Counted from the first letter of the stretch, positions 1 through 7,604 are shown. The stretch is DNA of 12,064 bases from Rhodobacterales bacterium 34-62-10 (GCA_002282555.1 NCJR01000025.1:1-12064); one strand, 5' to 3'. The notes: generated by a model from the letters alone, not told the origin. Program-made: numbers and translations.

Positions 1-1
1 C

Positions 2-3000
2 GGTCTGGACCGCACCCGGGTCGCCTCCCCCTTTTCGGCGGACATCATCGCGCTGCTGCGGGCCGTTGCCGATGTGATTCAATCCGCGCTGATGCGCAAG
101 GAAGCGGTGCAGGACCTTGAACGCACCAAGGACAAGCTGGCCCTGACCCTCAAGGCGCTGCCCGATCTGCTGCTTGAAGTGGATCACGAGGGGGTTTACC
201 GGGGCTTCCATCATACAAGGGCCTTGGGCTGGGCGCCCGAACCACGCTCGGTCATCGGCTCCCGGATCGAGGATGTTCTGCGCCCCGAGATCGCGGCCGA
301 ACGGCGCCGCATGATGGCGGCCGCCCGCAATGGCGAGGCGGTGGTGGGCGTCGAGCAGCATCTGCGCCCCGATGACCCCAACAGTTGGGTCGAAGTGTCG
401 GTGGCGCTGCGCGATGGTCTGGGACCGGATGATCCGGGCGGCTATCTGTTCCTGATCCGCGACATCAGCGAACGCAAGGCGCGCGAGGCGGAACTTGCGC
501 ATGCACAGGCGCAGCTTCGCAGCACCTCGGCTGAACGCGACACGGCCGCATCGCGGCTGCACGACCTGTCCGAGATCAGTGATGACTGGGTCTGGGAACA
601 GGATGCTGCGGGTCGCTATACCTATATGTCGAACAATATCGCCCGCTATGGGCTTGGGCCTTCGTTTTTCCTTGGCCGCACACGCGAAGAGGTCGCGGCC
701 GAAATCGGCGCAGTGGGGGGCGAGGATTCCGGGTTCGCGCAGATCACCGCCAAGATGAAGGCGCGCGAGCCATTCCGCGACGTGATCTACAAGGCGCAGT
801 ATCTGGACGGACGGCCGGCGTTCTTCCGCTTCAGCGCCTCGCCCGTATTCGACAGCGACGGCGAATTCGCCGGCTATCGCGGGGTCGGCTCGGACGTCAC
901 CGAACTGCGCCTTCGCGAAGCTGAAGCGATTGAAACCGCCAGCAAGTTCGAGGCGATCATGGCGGCCCTGCCCGATCTGTTGTTCGAACTTGACAGTGCG
1001 GGGCGCTATACCGGTTTTCTGGCGGGCCCCCAACAGTTGCGCGTGCCGGTGGACGGACCCTTGGCCGGGAAATCCCTTGAAGATGTCCTGCCCGCCGAGG
1101 CCGCCACCATTGGCCGCAGCGCCCTGCAACGCGTGATGGACGAAGGCCGGATCGACGGCGTGCGCTATCCGATCGACTTCAACGGCACCCGCCGCATCTT
1201 CGAAGTCTCGGGCGCGCGCAAGGATACCACGCTGCCAGAGGGCATGCCAACCGCCATCTTCCTGGTGCGGGATGCCACCGCCGACACCGAGCAACGTGAA
1301 GAACTGCTCAAGATGGGCAAGATCGTCGAGGCGATGACGAATTTCGTCGTGGTCGTGGACCGCGATCAGCGGGTGGTCTGGTTCAACCGCGCCTTTGCCG
1401 AGAAAAGCGGCTGGACACTGGACGAGGTGCGCGGCCTGCTTTTCGAGGACCTGATCCGCTGCCCCGAAAGCGATCCCGCCACGGCAGCCGCCCTGACTGC
1501 GGCCCTGGCGCGCGGCGAGCCGTTCAGCGGCGAAATGGTGAACCGTGATCGTCATGGCAACCGCTATTGGATCGACTTCAACGTGCAGCCCCTGTTCGGG
1601 ATCGACGGCCTGTTGCAAGGGTTCGTCACGGTCGAAACCGACATAACCGAACACAAGTTGCAGCGCGCCGAGGTGACCCGGCTTGCCGGGGAATCCATGG
1701 CGATGCGCAAACGTCTGGAAAACGCCCTGAACGCCTTGCCCGACAGTGTCGTGATCTTTGATGCCGAAGACCGTCTGGTGATTGCGAATGCCACCTATAC
1801 CAGAATGTTCCCCGCCATTGCGCCCGCAGTGGTCGAAGGCGCGACACTGGAAAGCATCCTGCGGTATGGTCTGGAAAAGCAGATCCTGCCCGGCGCAGGC
1901 CCCGGCGTGGATGTCGAGATGCTGCTGGCCGAGCGGCTGCGGATCTATAGTTTGCCATATTACGCCGATGAGATCGAAATTCCTGACGGGCGCTGGGTGC
2001 GGCGGATCAATGTCCGCACCTCGGATGGTGGCTGCATCACGGTCGCCATCGACATCACCGCCCGCCGCCGTCAAATTCAGGCGCTTGATACCGCGAATGC
2101 CGAATTGACCAGCGCATTGGCCGAACGTGACCTTGTGCAGGAACAGCTGACCAAAGTGATGGAGGGTGCCGCCATCGGCACATGGGAATGGAACGCCACC
2201 ACCCATACGCTGACGGTTGGCGGTCAATGGCGCGAAATCCTTGGTTATGGCACCGAACAGATGCCGCCGATGGACCTGTCCAGTTTCCGCAAGCTGGTGC
2301 ATCCCGAAGATCTCAAGGTCTTTGACACCATCTCGACCGTACGCAAAGACAATGCCACGGCCCTGTCCGAAAGCGAATTCCGAATGCGTCACAATGACGG
2401 ATACTGGATCTGGGTCTTGTCGCGCAGTCAGATCACCCGCTTCGACGCAGATGGCCGCCCCGAAATCATCGGGGGCGTGCATTTGAACATTTCGGACCGC
2501 AAACGTCTGGAACAGGATCTGGAATCGGGCAAGAAATTCCTGGAACAGGTGATGGATGCCAGCATCGCCGCGATCGTCGTGATGAACGGCAAGGGCGAAA
2601 TCATCTATGCCAACAGCGAGGCCGAACGTATCCTGCGGCTGACCCGCAGCGAAATGACCGGCATGCGTTACAATGAACCACGCTGGCAATCGGCGCGACT
2701 TGACGGCAGCCCCATCCCCGATGACGAGTTGCCATTCGCGCGCGCCATCGCCGAGGGCAAGCCGGTGCGCGATGTCCGGTTTGCGATCAAATGGGAGGAC
2801 GGCACGCGGCGCTGTCTTTCTGTCAACGCGGTCGCCTTCGAGGGGGACAGCGAAGAATTGCGCGTCGTCACCTCGTTCAACGACATCACCGAAGAATTGG
2901 CCGCGACATCGCGACTGGAACAAGCCCGCCTGCAAGCCGAAGGCGCCAGCAAGTCCAAGTCGATGTTCCTGGCCAATATGAGCCATGAAATCCGCACCCC

Positions 3001-4090
3001 GCTGAACGGCGTTCTGGGCATGGCCGAAGTTCTGGAAGGCACGCTGGTGGAAGAACGCCAGCGCCGAATGATCAGCACGATCCGCACGTCAGGTGAGACA
3101 CTTCTGAGCATTCTGAACGACATTCTTGATATGTCGAAGATCGAAGCTGGCAAGATGGAGATCGAAGAGGTTCCCTTTGTCGTCAACGATCTTGTGCAAC
3201 CCGTGCAGGCCCTGAATGCGATCCGCGCCGAAGAAAAAGGCCTGGAATTCCGGGTGCATACAAGCAGCGGCTGCGCCATGCCCCTGTTGGGCGATCCGCA
3301 CCGGATCAGCCAGATCCTGAACAACCTTCTGCACAATGCGATCAAGTTCACCGAAGCCGGTTCGGTCACCCTGACCCTGCGGTCGCAGCCCGGCGAACCG
3401 TTGGAAATGGTGGTCACCGATACCGGCATAGGGATGACGAAAACCCAACTTGGCCGGATACAGGACAGCTTTGAACAGGCCGATGGCAGTATCACCCGTC
3501 GCTTTGGCGGAACCGGGCTTGGCATGTCCATCGTCCGGCAGCTGGTCACGCTGATGAAGGGCGAGATCGCCTTGGAAAGTGCTCAAGGTCAGGGCACAAC
3601 CATCCGGGTGACGCTACCGTTGCCCGCGGCAGAGTTGCGCCCCACAGCCCAAACCGATACCCCCACTGCGCCACAGCACGATACGGTGCGGTTGGACCAT
3701 CTGCGCGCGCTTGTGGCCGATGACAGCCCGACCAATCGTCTGGTGATATCGGAAATGCTGACGCAGAGCGGGATCGACATCACCATGGTCGAGAACGGGC
3801 AGGACGCGGTGGATGTCTGGGCGCAGAACGCAGGTGTCGGGCAAAGGTTCGATATCATTCTGATGGATATCTCGATGCCGGTGAAGGATGGTGTGACAGC
3901 CCTGTCCGAAATCCGCGCGCAAGAGGATGCGATGCGCCTTGATCCCGTGCCCGTAATCGCGGTGACGGCCAACGCCATGCCGCATCAGGTGGCCGATTAC
4001 CTGATCGCAGGTTTTGACACGCATCTGGCCAAACCCTTCAAACGCGCCGAGTTGCTGCATGCCATCGTCACGCTGACCGACGCGCCTTGA
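2..4090 (+). CDS. Multi-PAS hybrid sensor histidine kinase/response regulator (5' end outside window)
   Basis: Residues are numbered from the GTG at 74, but the frame stays open to base 2 and reads like the last helix of a GAF domain, so the true start is probably upstream of the window. Seven PAS domains follow at about 22-140, 162-284, 288-408, 412-533, 545-667, 690-814 and 820-945. Next are HisKA (about 958-1025, phospho-acceptor H971 in MSHEIRTPLNG), HATPase_c (about 1070-1180; N box N1088, G1 box DTGIGM from D1116, G2 box GGTGLGM from G1145) and a receiver domain (about 1211-1335; acidic pair D1216/D1217, phospho-acceptor D1265, K1320). All catalytic motifs are intact. No membrane segment is visible, so it is probably a cytosolic sensor. 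It should autophosphorylate H971, pass the phosphate to D1265 and then to a separate Hpt protein, which is encoded downstream at 5744. The ligands of the PAS domains cannot be read from sequence. Confidence 0.95.
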   Translation, partial: GLDRTRVASPFSADIIALLRAVADVIQSALMRKEAVQDLERTKDKLALTLKALPDLLLEVDHEGVYRGFHHTRALGWAPEPRSVIGSRIEDVLRPEIAAERRRMMAAARNGEAVVGVEQHLRPDDPNSWVEVSVALRDGLGPDDPGGYLFLIRDISERKAREAELAHAQAQLRSTSAERDTAASRLHDLSEISDDWVWEQDAAGRYTYMSNNIARYGLGPSFFLGRTREEVAAEIGAVGGEDSGFAQITAKMKAREPFRDVIYKAQYLDGRPAFFRFSASPVFDSDGEFAGYRGVGSDVTELRLREAEAIETASKFEAIMAALPDLLFELDSAGRYTGFLAGPQQLRVPVDGPLAGKSLEDVLPAEAATIGRSALQRVMDEGRIDGVRYPIDFNGTRRIFEVSGARKDTTLPEGMPTAIFLVRDATADTEQREELLKMGKIVEAMTNFVVVVDRDQRVVWFNRAFAEKSGWTLDEVRGLLFEDLIRCPESDPATAAALTAALARGEPFSGEMVNRDRHGNRYWIDFNVQPLFGIDGLLQGFVTVETDITEHKLQRAEVTRLAGESMAMRKRLENALNALPDSVVIFDAEDRLVIANATYTRMFPAIAPAVVEGATLESILRYGLEKQILPGAGPGVDVEMLLAERLRIYSLPYYADEIEIPDGRWVRRINVRTSDGGCITVAIDITARRRQIQALDTANAELTSALAERDLVQEQLTKVMEGAAIGTWEWNATTHTLTVGGQWREILGYGTEQMPPMDLSSFRKLVHPEDLKVFDTISTVRKDNATALSESEFRMRHNDGYWIWVLSRSQITRFDADGRPEIIGGVHLNISDRKRLEQDLESGKKFLEQVMDASIAAIVVMNGKGEIIYANSEAERILRLTRSEMTGMRYNEPRWQSARLDGSPIPDDELPFARAIAEGKPVRDVRFAIKWEDGTRRCLSVNAVAFEGDSEELRVVTSFNDITEELAATSRLEQARLQAEGASKSKSMFLANMSHEIRTPLNGVLGMAEVLEGTLVEERQRRMISTIRTSGETLLSILNDILDMSKIEAGKMEIEEVPFVVNDLVQPVQALNAIRAEEKGLEFRVHTSSGCAMPLLGDPHRISQILNNLLHNAIKFTEAGSVTLTLRSQPGEPLEMVVTDTGIGMTKTQLGRIQDSFEQADGSITRRFGGTGLGMSIVRQLVTLMKGEIALESAQGQGTTIRVTLPLPAAELRPTAQTDTPTAPQHDTVRLDHLRALVADDSPTNRLVISEMLTQSGIDITMVENGQDAVDVWAQNAGVGQRFDIILMDISMPVKDGVTALSEIRAQEDAMRLDPVPVIAVTANAMPHQVADYLIAGFDTHLAKPFKRAELLHAIVTLTDAP

Positions 4091-4135
4091 CCGCGCCATC
4101 CGCGCCCGCTTGATGTCATGCGTGCGACAACCTGT

Positions 4136-4187
4136 ACCATTTTTCTTCGGATCGCTGAAAAAATGGTCAGATGATTTTCATTTTTTT
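4136..4187 (+). other. Three-part inverted repeat after the sensor kinase gene
   Basis: ACCATTTTT (4136-4144) is an exact inverted repeat of AAAAATGGT (4159-4167), with a 14-nt loop. The same A-rich middle element, AAAAAATG (4158-4165), is also complementary to CATTTTTT (4179-4186), which belongs to a T run. The middle strand can therefore pair with either side, giving two mutually exclusive hairpins between the kinase stop at 4090 and the regulator start at 4287. This could be a weak terminator or an attenuator-like switch. The stems are AT-rich and thermodynamically weak, so it may be only a low-complexity coincidence. Confidence 0.3.
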
Positions 4188-4214
4188 GCCGAAAAGCGCT
4201 GGTTAATGTATATG
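4186..4214 (+). promoter_or_regulatory. Candidate sigma-70-like promoter for the single-domain response regulator
   Basis: TTGCCG (4186-4191) and TATATG (4209-4214) each match 4 of 6 bases of the -35 and -10 consensus and are separated by exactly 17 bp. They lie about 70 bp upstream of the start at 4287. The 196-bp gap after the kinase gene is large enough for a separate promoter. The -35 box overlaps the last arm of the inverted repeat at 4136-4187. Matches of this quality are common by chance. Confidence 0.3.
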
Positions 4215-4286
4215 CATTACACGGCTGGCTTCAGAAATGCTTGATGTCGTCCAGCCCATGACTCTATTTGCGGCGAAACACACCAG

Positions 4287-4688
4287 ATGACATTCAAGAT
4301 TCTCTTGGCCGAAGACGACGAGGTCACCCAGCAGATCGTAAAATCGATGCTGAGCGGTTTTGGCGAGGTCAGCCTGACACTGGCTTGCGACGGGCGCGCA
4401 GCACTCGAGGCGGCTTTGACGCAGCCGTTCGATCTGATGATTTTCGATCAGAACATGCCCCATATCAACGGAGATCGCGTCATCCGCCACCTCAGGGCCG
4501 GGAATTCTGCCAATCGGGACGTGCAGGTGATCCGCTTTACCGCCGAAGCCGAAGCGATCCGGCATCCGGCTGCCGGCACTGATGGCGATATCGTCATTCC
4601 CAAGCCGATCCGCAGCGTCGAGTTCGTGGCGGTGATCCAGAAACTGATCGAAATAAGAACCGCAAGGCGCGAAAACACCGCCGCATAG
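4287..4688 (+). CDS. Single-domain response regulator (CheY-like receiver)
   Basis: The 133-aa product is almost entirely one receiver domain. Visible features are the acidic pocket (E9, D10, D11 in LLAEDDE), the phospho-acceptor D54 in MIFDQNMP, T85 in the switch position (VIRFTA) and K106 followed by Pro (IPKP). There is no output domain, so it probably works by protein-protein contact, as a CheY-like effector or as an intermediate or phosphate sink in the relay. The segment before K106 is shorter and more irregular than in CheY. The SD is weak. The gene sits between the hybrid kinase and a second response regulator on the same strand, so a common phosphorelay is likely. Its direct partner is inference. 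Confidence 0.9.
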   Translation: MTFKILLAEDDEVTQQIVKSMLSGFGEVSLTLACDGRAALEAALTQPFDLMIFDQNMPHINGDRVIRHLRAGNSANRDVQVIRFTAEAEAIRHPAAGTDGDIVIPKPIRSVEFVAVIQKLIEIRTARRENTAA

Positions 4689-4772
4689 GTTGAAAAATGC
4701 ACTGAATTCGCCCTACTCTCGACATATTCCGCCGTCAATTTGGGGGAAATAAACGGATCGAGGAATGGCAGA

Positions 4773-5738
4773 ATGAAAGACCTTCGGATACTCGCAGTCG
4801 ACGACGACCGGGCTTTCCAGATGGTGCTACAGGGCACTCTGGCGCAGCTGGGGTACAATGACGTGACCAGCGTGCCCTCGGCTGCGGCGGCGCTCAAGGT
4901 CATTCGCAACAGTCCGCATCTGTTTGACGGCTTCCTGCTGGACATCGAAATGCCGGAAGTGGATGGTGTCGAACTTTGCCGCCGCATTCGCGCCATGTCG
5001 GTCTATCGCAAGACGCCCATCATCATGGTGACCTCGCTGGCGGACAAGCAATATGTCTACAAGGCCTTTGCCGCAGGTGCCACCGATTATTTCACCAAGC
5101 CGCTGGACGAGATCGAGCTGCGCGCCCGCCTGCAGGTGATGCGCCAGCTGGTGGACGAGCGCCAACGCGCCCTTGATCTGCTGGACGAGCTGAAATCATG
5201 GTCGGACCTGCCCAAGTCCAAGATCAAGTTCGACGCGCCACTGTCGGTCATCAGCGCGAACTGGATGGTTGAATTCCTGGCGATGCAGAACCACCTGCTG
5301 ACACTCAACCGCCTGCAACTTTTCGGTCATGCGGCCATTGGTTTCACTGTGACCAATGCGTCCGAGGCGTTCCGTCTGACGGATCAGGTGGGTTATATCG
5401 ACTATCTGGCCAATATCGCGACCGTGATCGCGGAAACGCTCAAGACCTCGCCGTTCAGCATGGCCCATGCCGGCCAAGGGGATTTCGTGGTCCTGACCAA
5501 CCGGACCGCCGTCAGCGACCCCAAGGGGTTGCAAGACGAGGTCCGCACGGGGATCGCCAGCTACCAAAAGCTTTATGGTAGCCTTGGCCTGCCGATCCCG
5601 ACGATACAGGTCGGGCGCCCAGTCTCGGCCAGTATCTTCAGCCAACGTGCCGAAATCTCTTCCCTTCTCGACCGCGCACGGATGTCGTCGCAGATCGGTC
5701 TGGAGGAAGGCTTCACGGCCCAGAAACAATGGAACTGA
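4773..5738 (+). CDS. Response regulator with degenerate GGDEF-like output domain
   Basis: The ATG at 4773 is preferred because GAGG (4760-4763) lies 9 nt upstream; a TTG at 4740 would only add 11 residues. The product is 321 aa. The N-terminal receiver (about 1-125) has D10-D12, phospho-acceptor D57 in LLDIEMP, T87 and K109. A charged helix (about 125-150) links it to a C-terminal region of about 170 aa. That region has the layout of a GGDEF domain (an A-I-G-F strand near the start, a helix with D-Y-L-A-N-I-A, then AGQGDFVVL), but the signature GG(D/E)EF is replaced by GQGDF at 234-238. The Asp/Glu pattern needed for metal and GTP is incomplete, so diguanylate cyclase activity is unlikely. 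A role in nucleotide binding, dimerisation or protein contact is inferred. The Hpt gene follows after 5 nt, which points to one transcript. Confidence 0.85.
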   Translation: MKDLRILAVDDDRAFQMVLQGTLAQLGYNDVTSVPSAAAALKVIRNSPHLFDGFLLDIEMPEVDGVELCRRIRAMSVYRKTPIIMVTSLADKQYVYKAFAAGATDYFTKPLDEIELRARLQVMRQLVDERQRALDLLDELKSWSDLPKSKIKFDAPLSVISANWMVEFLAMQNHLLTLNRLQLFGHAAIGFTVTNASEAFRLTDQVGYIDYLANIATVIAETLKTSPFSMAHAGQGDFVVLTNRTAVSDPKGLQDEVRTGIASYQKLYGSLGLPIPTIQVGRPVSASIFSQRAEISSLLDRARMSSQIGLEEGFTAQKQWN

Positions 5739-5743
5739 CCTGA

Positions 5744-6094
5744 ATGGATAGCACCGCCGCGAAAAAATTGCCTGCCGGGTTGCCTGACGTCCTTCAGGCA
5801 GCCCATCAGGTTTTCATCAATCTGACCACGGACCGGATTTTACGGATCGAGGTTCTGACCCAAGCCATTCACAAGGGCGAGGACGCCGCATCCGCCCTGA
5901 TCGAGATCGCGCAGATCGCGCACAAGATCGCAGGCGTGGCCGGCACCCTGGGTTACCCCGAGATTGGCGACAACGCGCGCGCGCTGGAACAGAAACTGAA
6001 GGCAGATATCGCCGCCGGTGATCCGCTGCGCCATTGGACCACAATCGCGCCCGAGATCGAGACGCTTCTGGACGATCTGGAAGCCCTGCTCTGA
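5744..6094 (+). CDS. Hpt domain phosphotransfer protein
   Basis: This 116-aa, mostly helical protein has the histidine-phosphotransfer signature around H60 (IAQIAHKIAGVAGTLGY), followed by a second amphipathic helix (ARALEQKLKADI). Length and motif fit a stand-alone monomeric Hpt. It would carry phosphate from the hybrid kinase receiver (D1265) to the stand-alone receivers encoded just upstream. The start lies 5 nt after the stop of the GGDEF-like regulator. No good SD immediately precedes it, so translation is probably coupled to that gene. No catalytic kinase motifs are present, as expected. The Hpt assignment is firm; the partners are inferred from gene order. Confidence 0.92.
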   Translation: MDSTAAKKLPAGLPDVLQAAHQVFINLTTDRILRIEVLTQAIHKGEDAASALIEIAQIAHKIAGVAGTLGYPEIGDNARALEQKLKADIAAGDPLRHWTTIAPEIETLLDDLEALL

Positions 6095-6836
6095 CCGCCT
6101 GATCGATAGGTCGGTCACCGGAAAGGCCCCCTTGCAAGAACAAGTCCTCAAGGGTTGACAGAGACCCGGTATCACGGATTGCTTTGTCGGGCGTCAATTG
6201 ATCGATGCAAACGATCAGAACATTGTTCATCCCTTGATCGTCTGCCCCCCTGATACCGGAAGGATATGAGCGTATTCATCCCGTGTCACAGGAATGAACG
6301 GCGCAGTATCGGGCGGATTTTGCAGGCAGTCTTGCCCCCTGCAACGCATGAGACTCATGCTGCCACGCCATCCTTGATTACAGAGTGATCTGCGATCTGA
6401 GCTATTGGCGACAAATAAGAGACAATAATCACACGCTAAGGCTGTGAAAGTGACGCGCATGGCGCTGTGCAGAATTTTGCAAATCTCCGTCACGAAAATG
6501 CCACACCTCTTGCAATCCAAGAGGCTGATCTCGCCGCTCAACGCGGGTGGACGGATACCGGGAGCACCATAACTCAACCTAAAGCAATGTTTTATAATAA
6601 CAAAGCCCTCCATCACGGTTTCTTGATGAAAAGACAGGAATTTCCGAGAAATCTCTTGGTCACGTCCTATTTTGCCACAATTTGCGATGTAATCCGCCAT
6701 TATTGAGGCGAGTACTGCCCGGTTGTCGCCACAATTCGATTCTCAGCGGCCTTGGTTATTGATAGGTTCTGAGTACCAGAGATGGGGGCTCATCTCGCGG
6801 GCTCAGGCCCCGAAATATATGACGGGAGTGACTTCA
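6095..6836. other. 742-bp stretch without a convincing gene, with inverted repeats
   Basis: No reading frame here has both a credible start site and recognisable protein features, and base composition is visibly less GC-rich than in the flanking genes. It holds several dyads. GACCGCCT/AGGtCGGTC (6093-6116) sits right at the Hpt stop and may be a U-run-less terminator. CCCTTG (6129-6134) and CAAGGG (6149-6154) form a second. GAACATTGTTC (6218-6228) is a perfect palindrome, TTGCAGG/CCTGCAA (6320-6344) a stem-loop, and GCATGAGACTCATGC (6346-6360) another perfect palindrome. TTGACA at 6155-6160 is a perfect -35 hexamer but has no good -10 at 16-18 bp. The promoter of the following gene must lie in the last part, but I could not pick it with confidence. 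Confidence 0.6.
6320..6360. repeat. Adjacent stem-loop and 15-bp palindrome
   Basis: TTGCAGG (6320-6326) pairs with CCTGCAA (6338-6344) around an 11-nt loop, and an alternative inner pairing GGCA/TGCC (6325-6328 with 6333-6336) is possible. Two bases later comes GCATGAG-A-CTCATGC (6346-6360), with 7-bp arms and a single centre base. The symmetry of the second element suits a dimeric DNA-binding protein better than an RNA hairpin, because a 1-nt loop cannot form without opening the stem. Function unknown. Confidence 0.4.
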
Positions 6837-7580
6837 ATGTTCACCAAGCACAATTCATTTTATAAATTCGCCAGTACAAGCGGCATTCTTCTCTTGACCG
6901 CTGCCTGCGCCGCGCCGCCCCCGGTGCCGATCGTGGCAGACATGTATTTCGACAAGTTTTCCGCCGCTCAGTCCGCCAGCAATGGCGTCGAGTTCTGCGA
7001 GCTGCAGGTTGAAGATTTCACACCGGAACTGGTGGCGCAAATTCGGGCCAATCCGAACTATGATCGCAACCTTGCGGTTTGGCTGGAAGAATGCCCGGAA
7101 CTGGCGCTTGCCTTTGCCGACTTCGGGACCGCCTCTATCAATGGCACAGCTGCGGCCGACCCATTTGGCGGCGAGGCTGAGGCGGGTGGCGTTGCCGGAA
7201 ACATCGGCGGCGGCGGCACGGGTGGCGGCGGCACAGGCGGTGGCGGCACAGGCGGTGGCGGCACAGGCGGCGGCGGCACAGGCGGCGGCGGCACAGGTGG
7301 CGGCGGCACAGGTGGTGGCGGCACAGGCGGTGACAACGGCGGTGGCGGAAAAGGCGGCGACAACGGCGGTGGCGGAAAAGGCGGCGACAACGGCGGCGGC
7401 GGAAAAGGCGGCGACGGTAATGGCAATGGCAACTCCGGCAACACCAACGGGAACTCCGGTGACAGCAATGGCAACGGATCATCCGAGAGCGGGGGCAACC
7501 AGGGCAACGGAAATGGCAATGCGGGTGACGATGGCTGCGCTTGCGACGCCCCCGCAGAAACCGGAACGTCCTTTGGCTGA
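6837..7580 (+). CDS. Secreted Gly-rich repeat protein, probable lipoprotein
   Basis: The ATG at 6837 is chosen because GGGAG (6824-6828) lies 8 nt upstream and a signal peptide starts there; the open frame reaches 6723 but that extension looks non-coding. The product is 247 aa. Residues 1-23 form a signal sequence (basic start, hydrophobic ILLLTAA) followed by C24, a plausible though imperfect lipobox (T-A-A-C, with Thr where Leu is usual), then a Pro-rich linker. Residues 35-100 are a small folded-looking domain with C54 and C86. Residues 124-163 are eight GGGGT units and 164-190 three GGDNGGGGK units, followed by a tail rich in Gly, Asn and Ser with a CAC motif (C234, C236) near the C-terminus. 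I do not recognise the family. A surface or periplasmic protein with a flexible tail is inferred. It is followed by a strong terminator and appears monocistronic. Confidence 0.8.
   Translation: MFTKHNSFYKFASTSGILLLTAACAAPPPVPIVADMYFDKFSAAQSASNGVEFCELQVEDFTPELVAQIRANPNYDRNLAVWLEECPELALAFADFGTASINGTAAADPFGGEAEAGGVAGNIGGGGTGGGGTGGGGTGGGGTGGGGTGGGGTGGGGTGGGGTGGDNGGGGKGGDNGGGGKGGDNGGGGKGGDGNGNGNSGNTNGNSGDSNGNGSSESGGNQGNGNGNAGDDGCACDAPAETGTSFG
7206..7325 (+). repeat. Eight tandem 15-bp units encoding GGGGT
   Basis: Eight consecutive 15-bp units lie in frame within the Gly-rich protein gene. Each encodes Gly-Gly-Gly-Gly-Thr. Units differ only at third codon positions (GGC versus GGT, and ACG in the first unit versus ACA in the rest), so the amino-acid repeat is perfect. 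The unit length is a multiple of 3, so changes in copy number would keep the frame. Confidence 0.97.
7326..7406 (+). repeat. Three tandem 27-bp units encoding GGDNGGGGK
   Basis: Three consecutive 27-bp units follow the 15-bp array directly. Each encodes Gly-Gly-Asp-Asn-Gly-Gly-Gly-Gly-Lys, with only synonymous GGC/GGT differences. A fourth, incomplete unit (GGDG) starts at 7407 before the Asn/Ser-rich tail. The array introduces alternating acidic and basic residues into the Gly-rich region. Confidence 0.96.
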
Positions 7581-7604
7581 CAGACAGCCCGACTAGATCA
7601 AAGC

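Noticed and set aside
2668..3586. Long minus-strand frames opposite the HisKA/HATPase region of the kinase.
   Set aside because: High-GC shadows of a gene with fully conserved kinase motifs.
6155..6160. Perfect TTGACA as a promoter -35.
   Set aside because: No acceptable -10 hexamer at 16-18 bp downstream and no gene following closely on the plus strand.
6218..6228. GAACATTGTTC as a LexA (SOS) box.
   Set aside because: Alphaproteobacterial LexA sites are direct repeats of GTTC with a 7-bp spacer; this is an inverted GAAC-N3-GTTC and fits neither that nor a neighbouring SOS gene.
5817..6230. Minus-strand frame starting MNNVLIVCIDQLTPDK, reminiscent of a sulfatase N-terminus, with ATGA overlap to the frame at 6227-6700.
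   Set aside because: Only about 45 codons lie outside the Hpt gene; the rest is antisense to it and low in protein character. The similarity to the sulfatase start is short and no further sulfatase motif follows.
6227..6700. Minus-strand frame of 157 codons in the non-coding gap.
   Set aside because: No SD at its start, no recognisable domain, odd Cys-rich composition, and its region is crossed by several palindromes. Kept only as a remote possibility of a decayed gene.
6467..6706. Plus-strand frame of 79 codons before the Gly-rich gene.
   Set aside because: GTG start without SD and no recognisable features; AT-richer intergenic DNA easily gives such frames.
7058..7519. Minus-strand Pro-rich frame (PPPPV repeats) opposite the Gly-rich repeats.
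   Set aside because: It is the mirror of the GGC-rich repeat array; the plus-strand frame has the signal peptide, SD and terminator.
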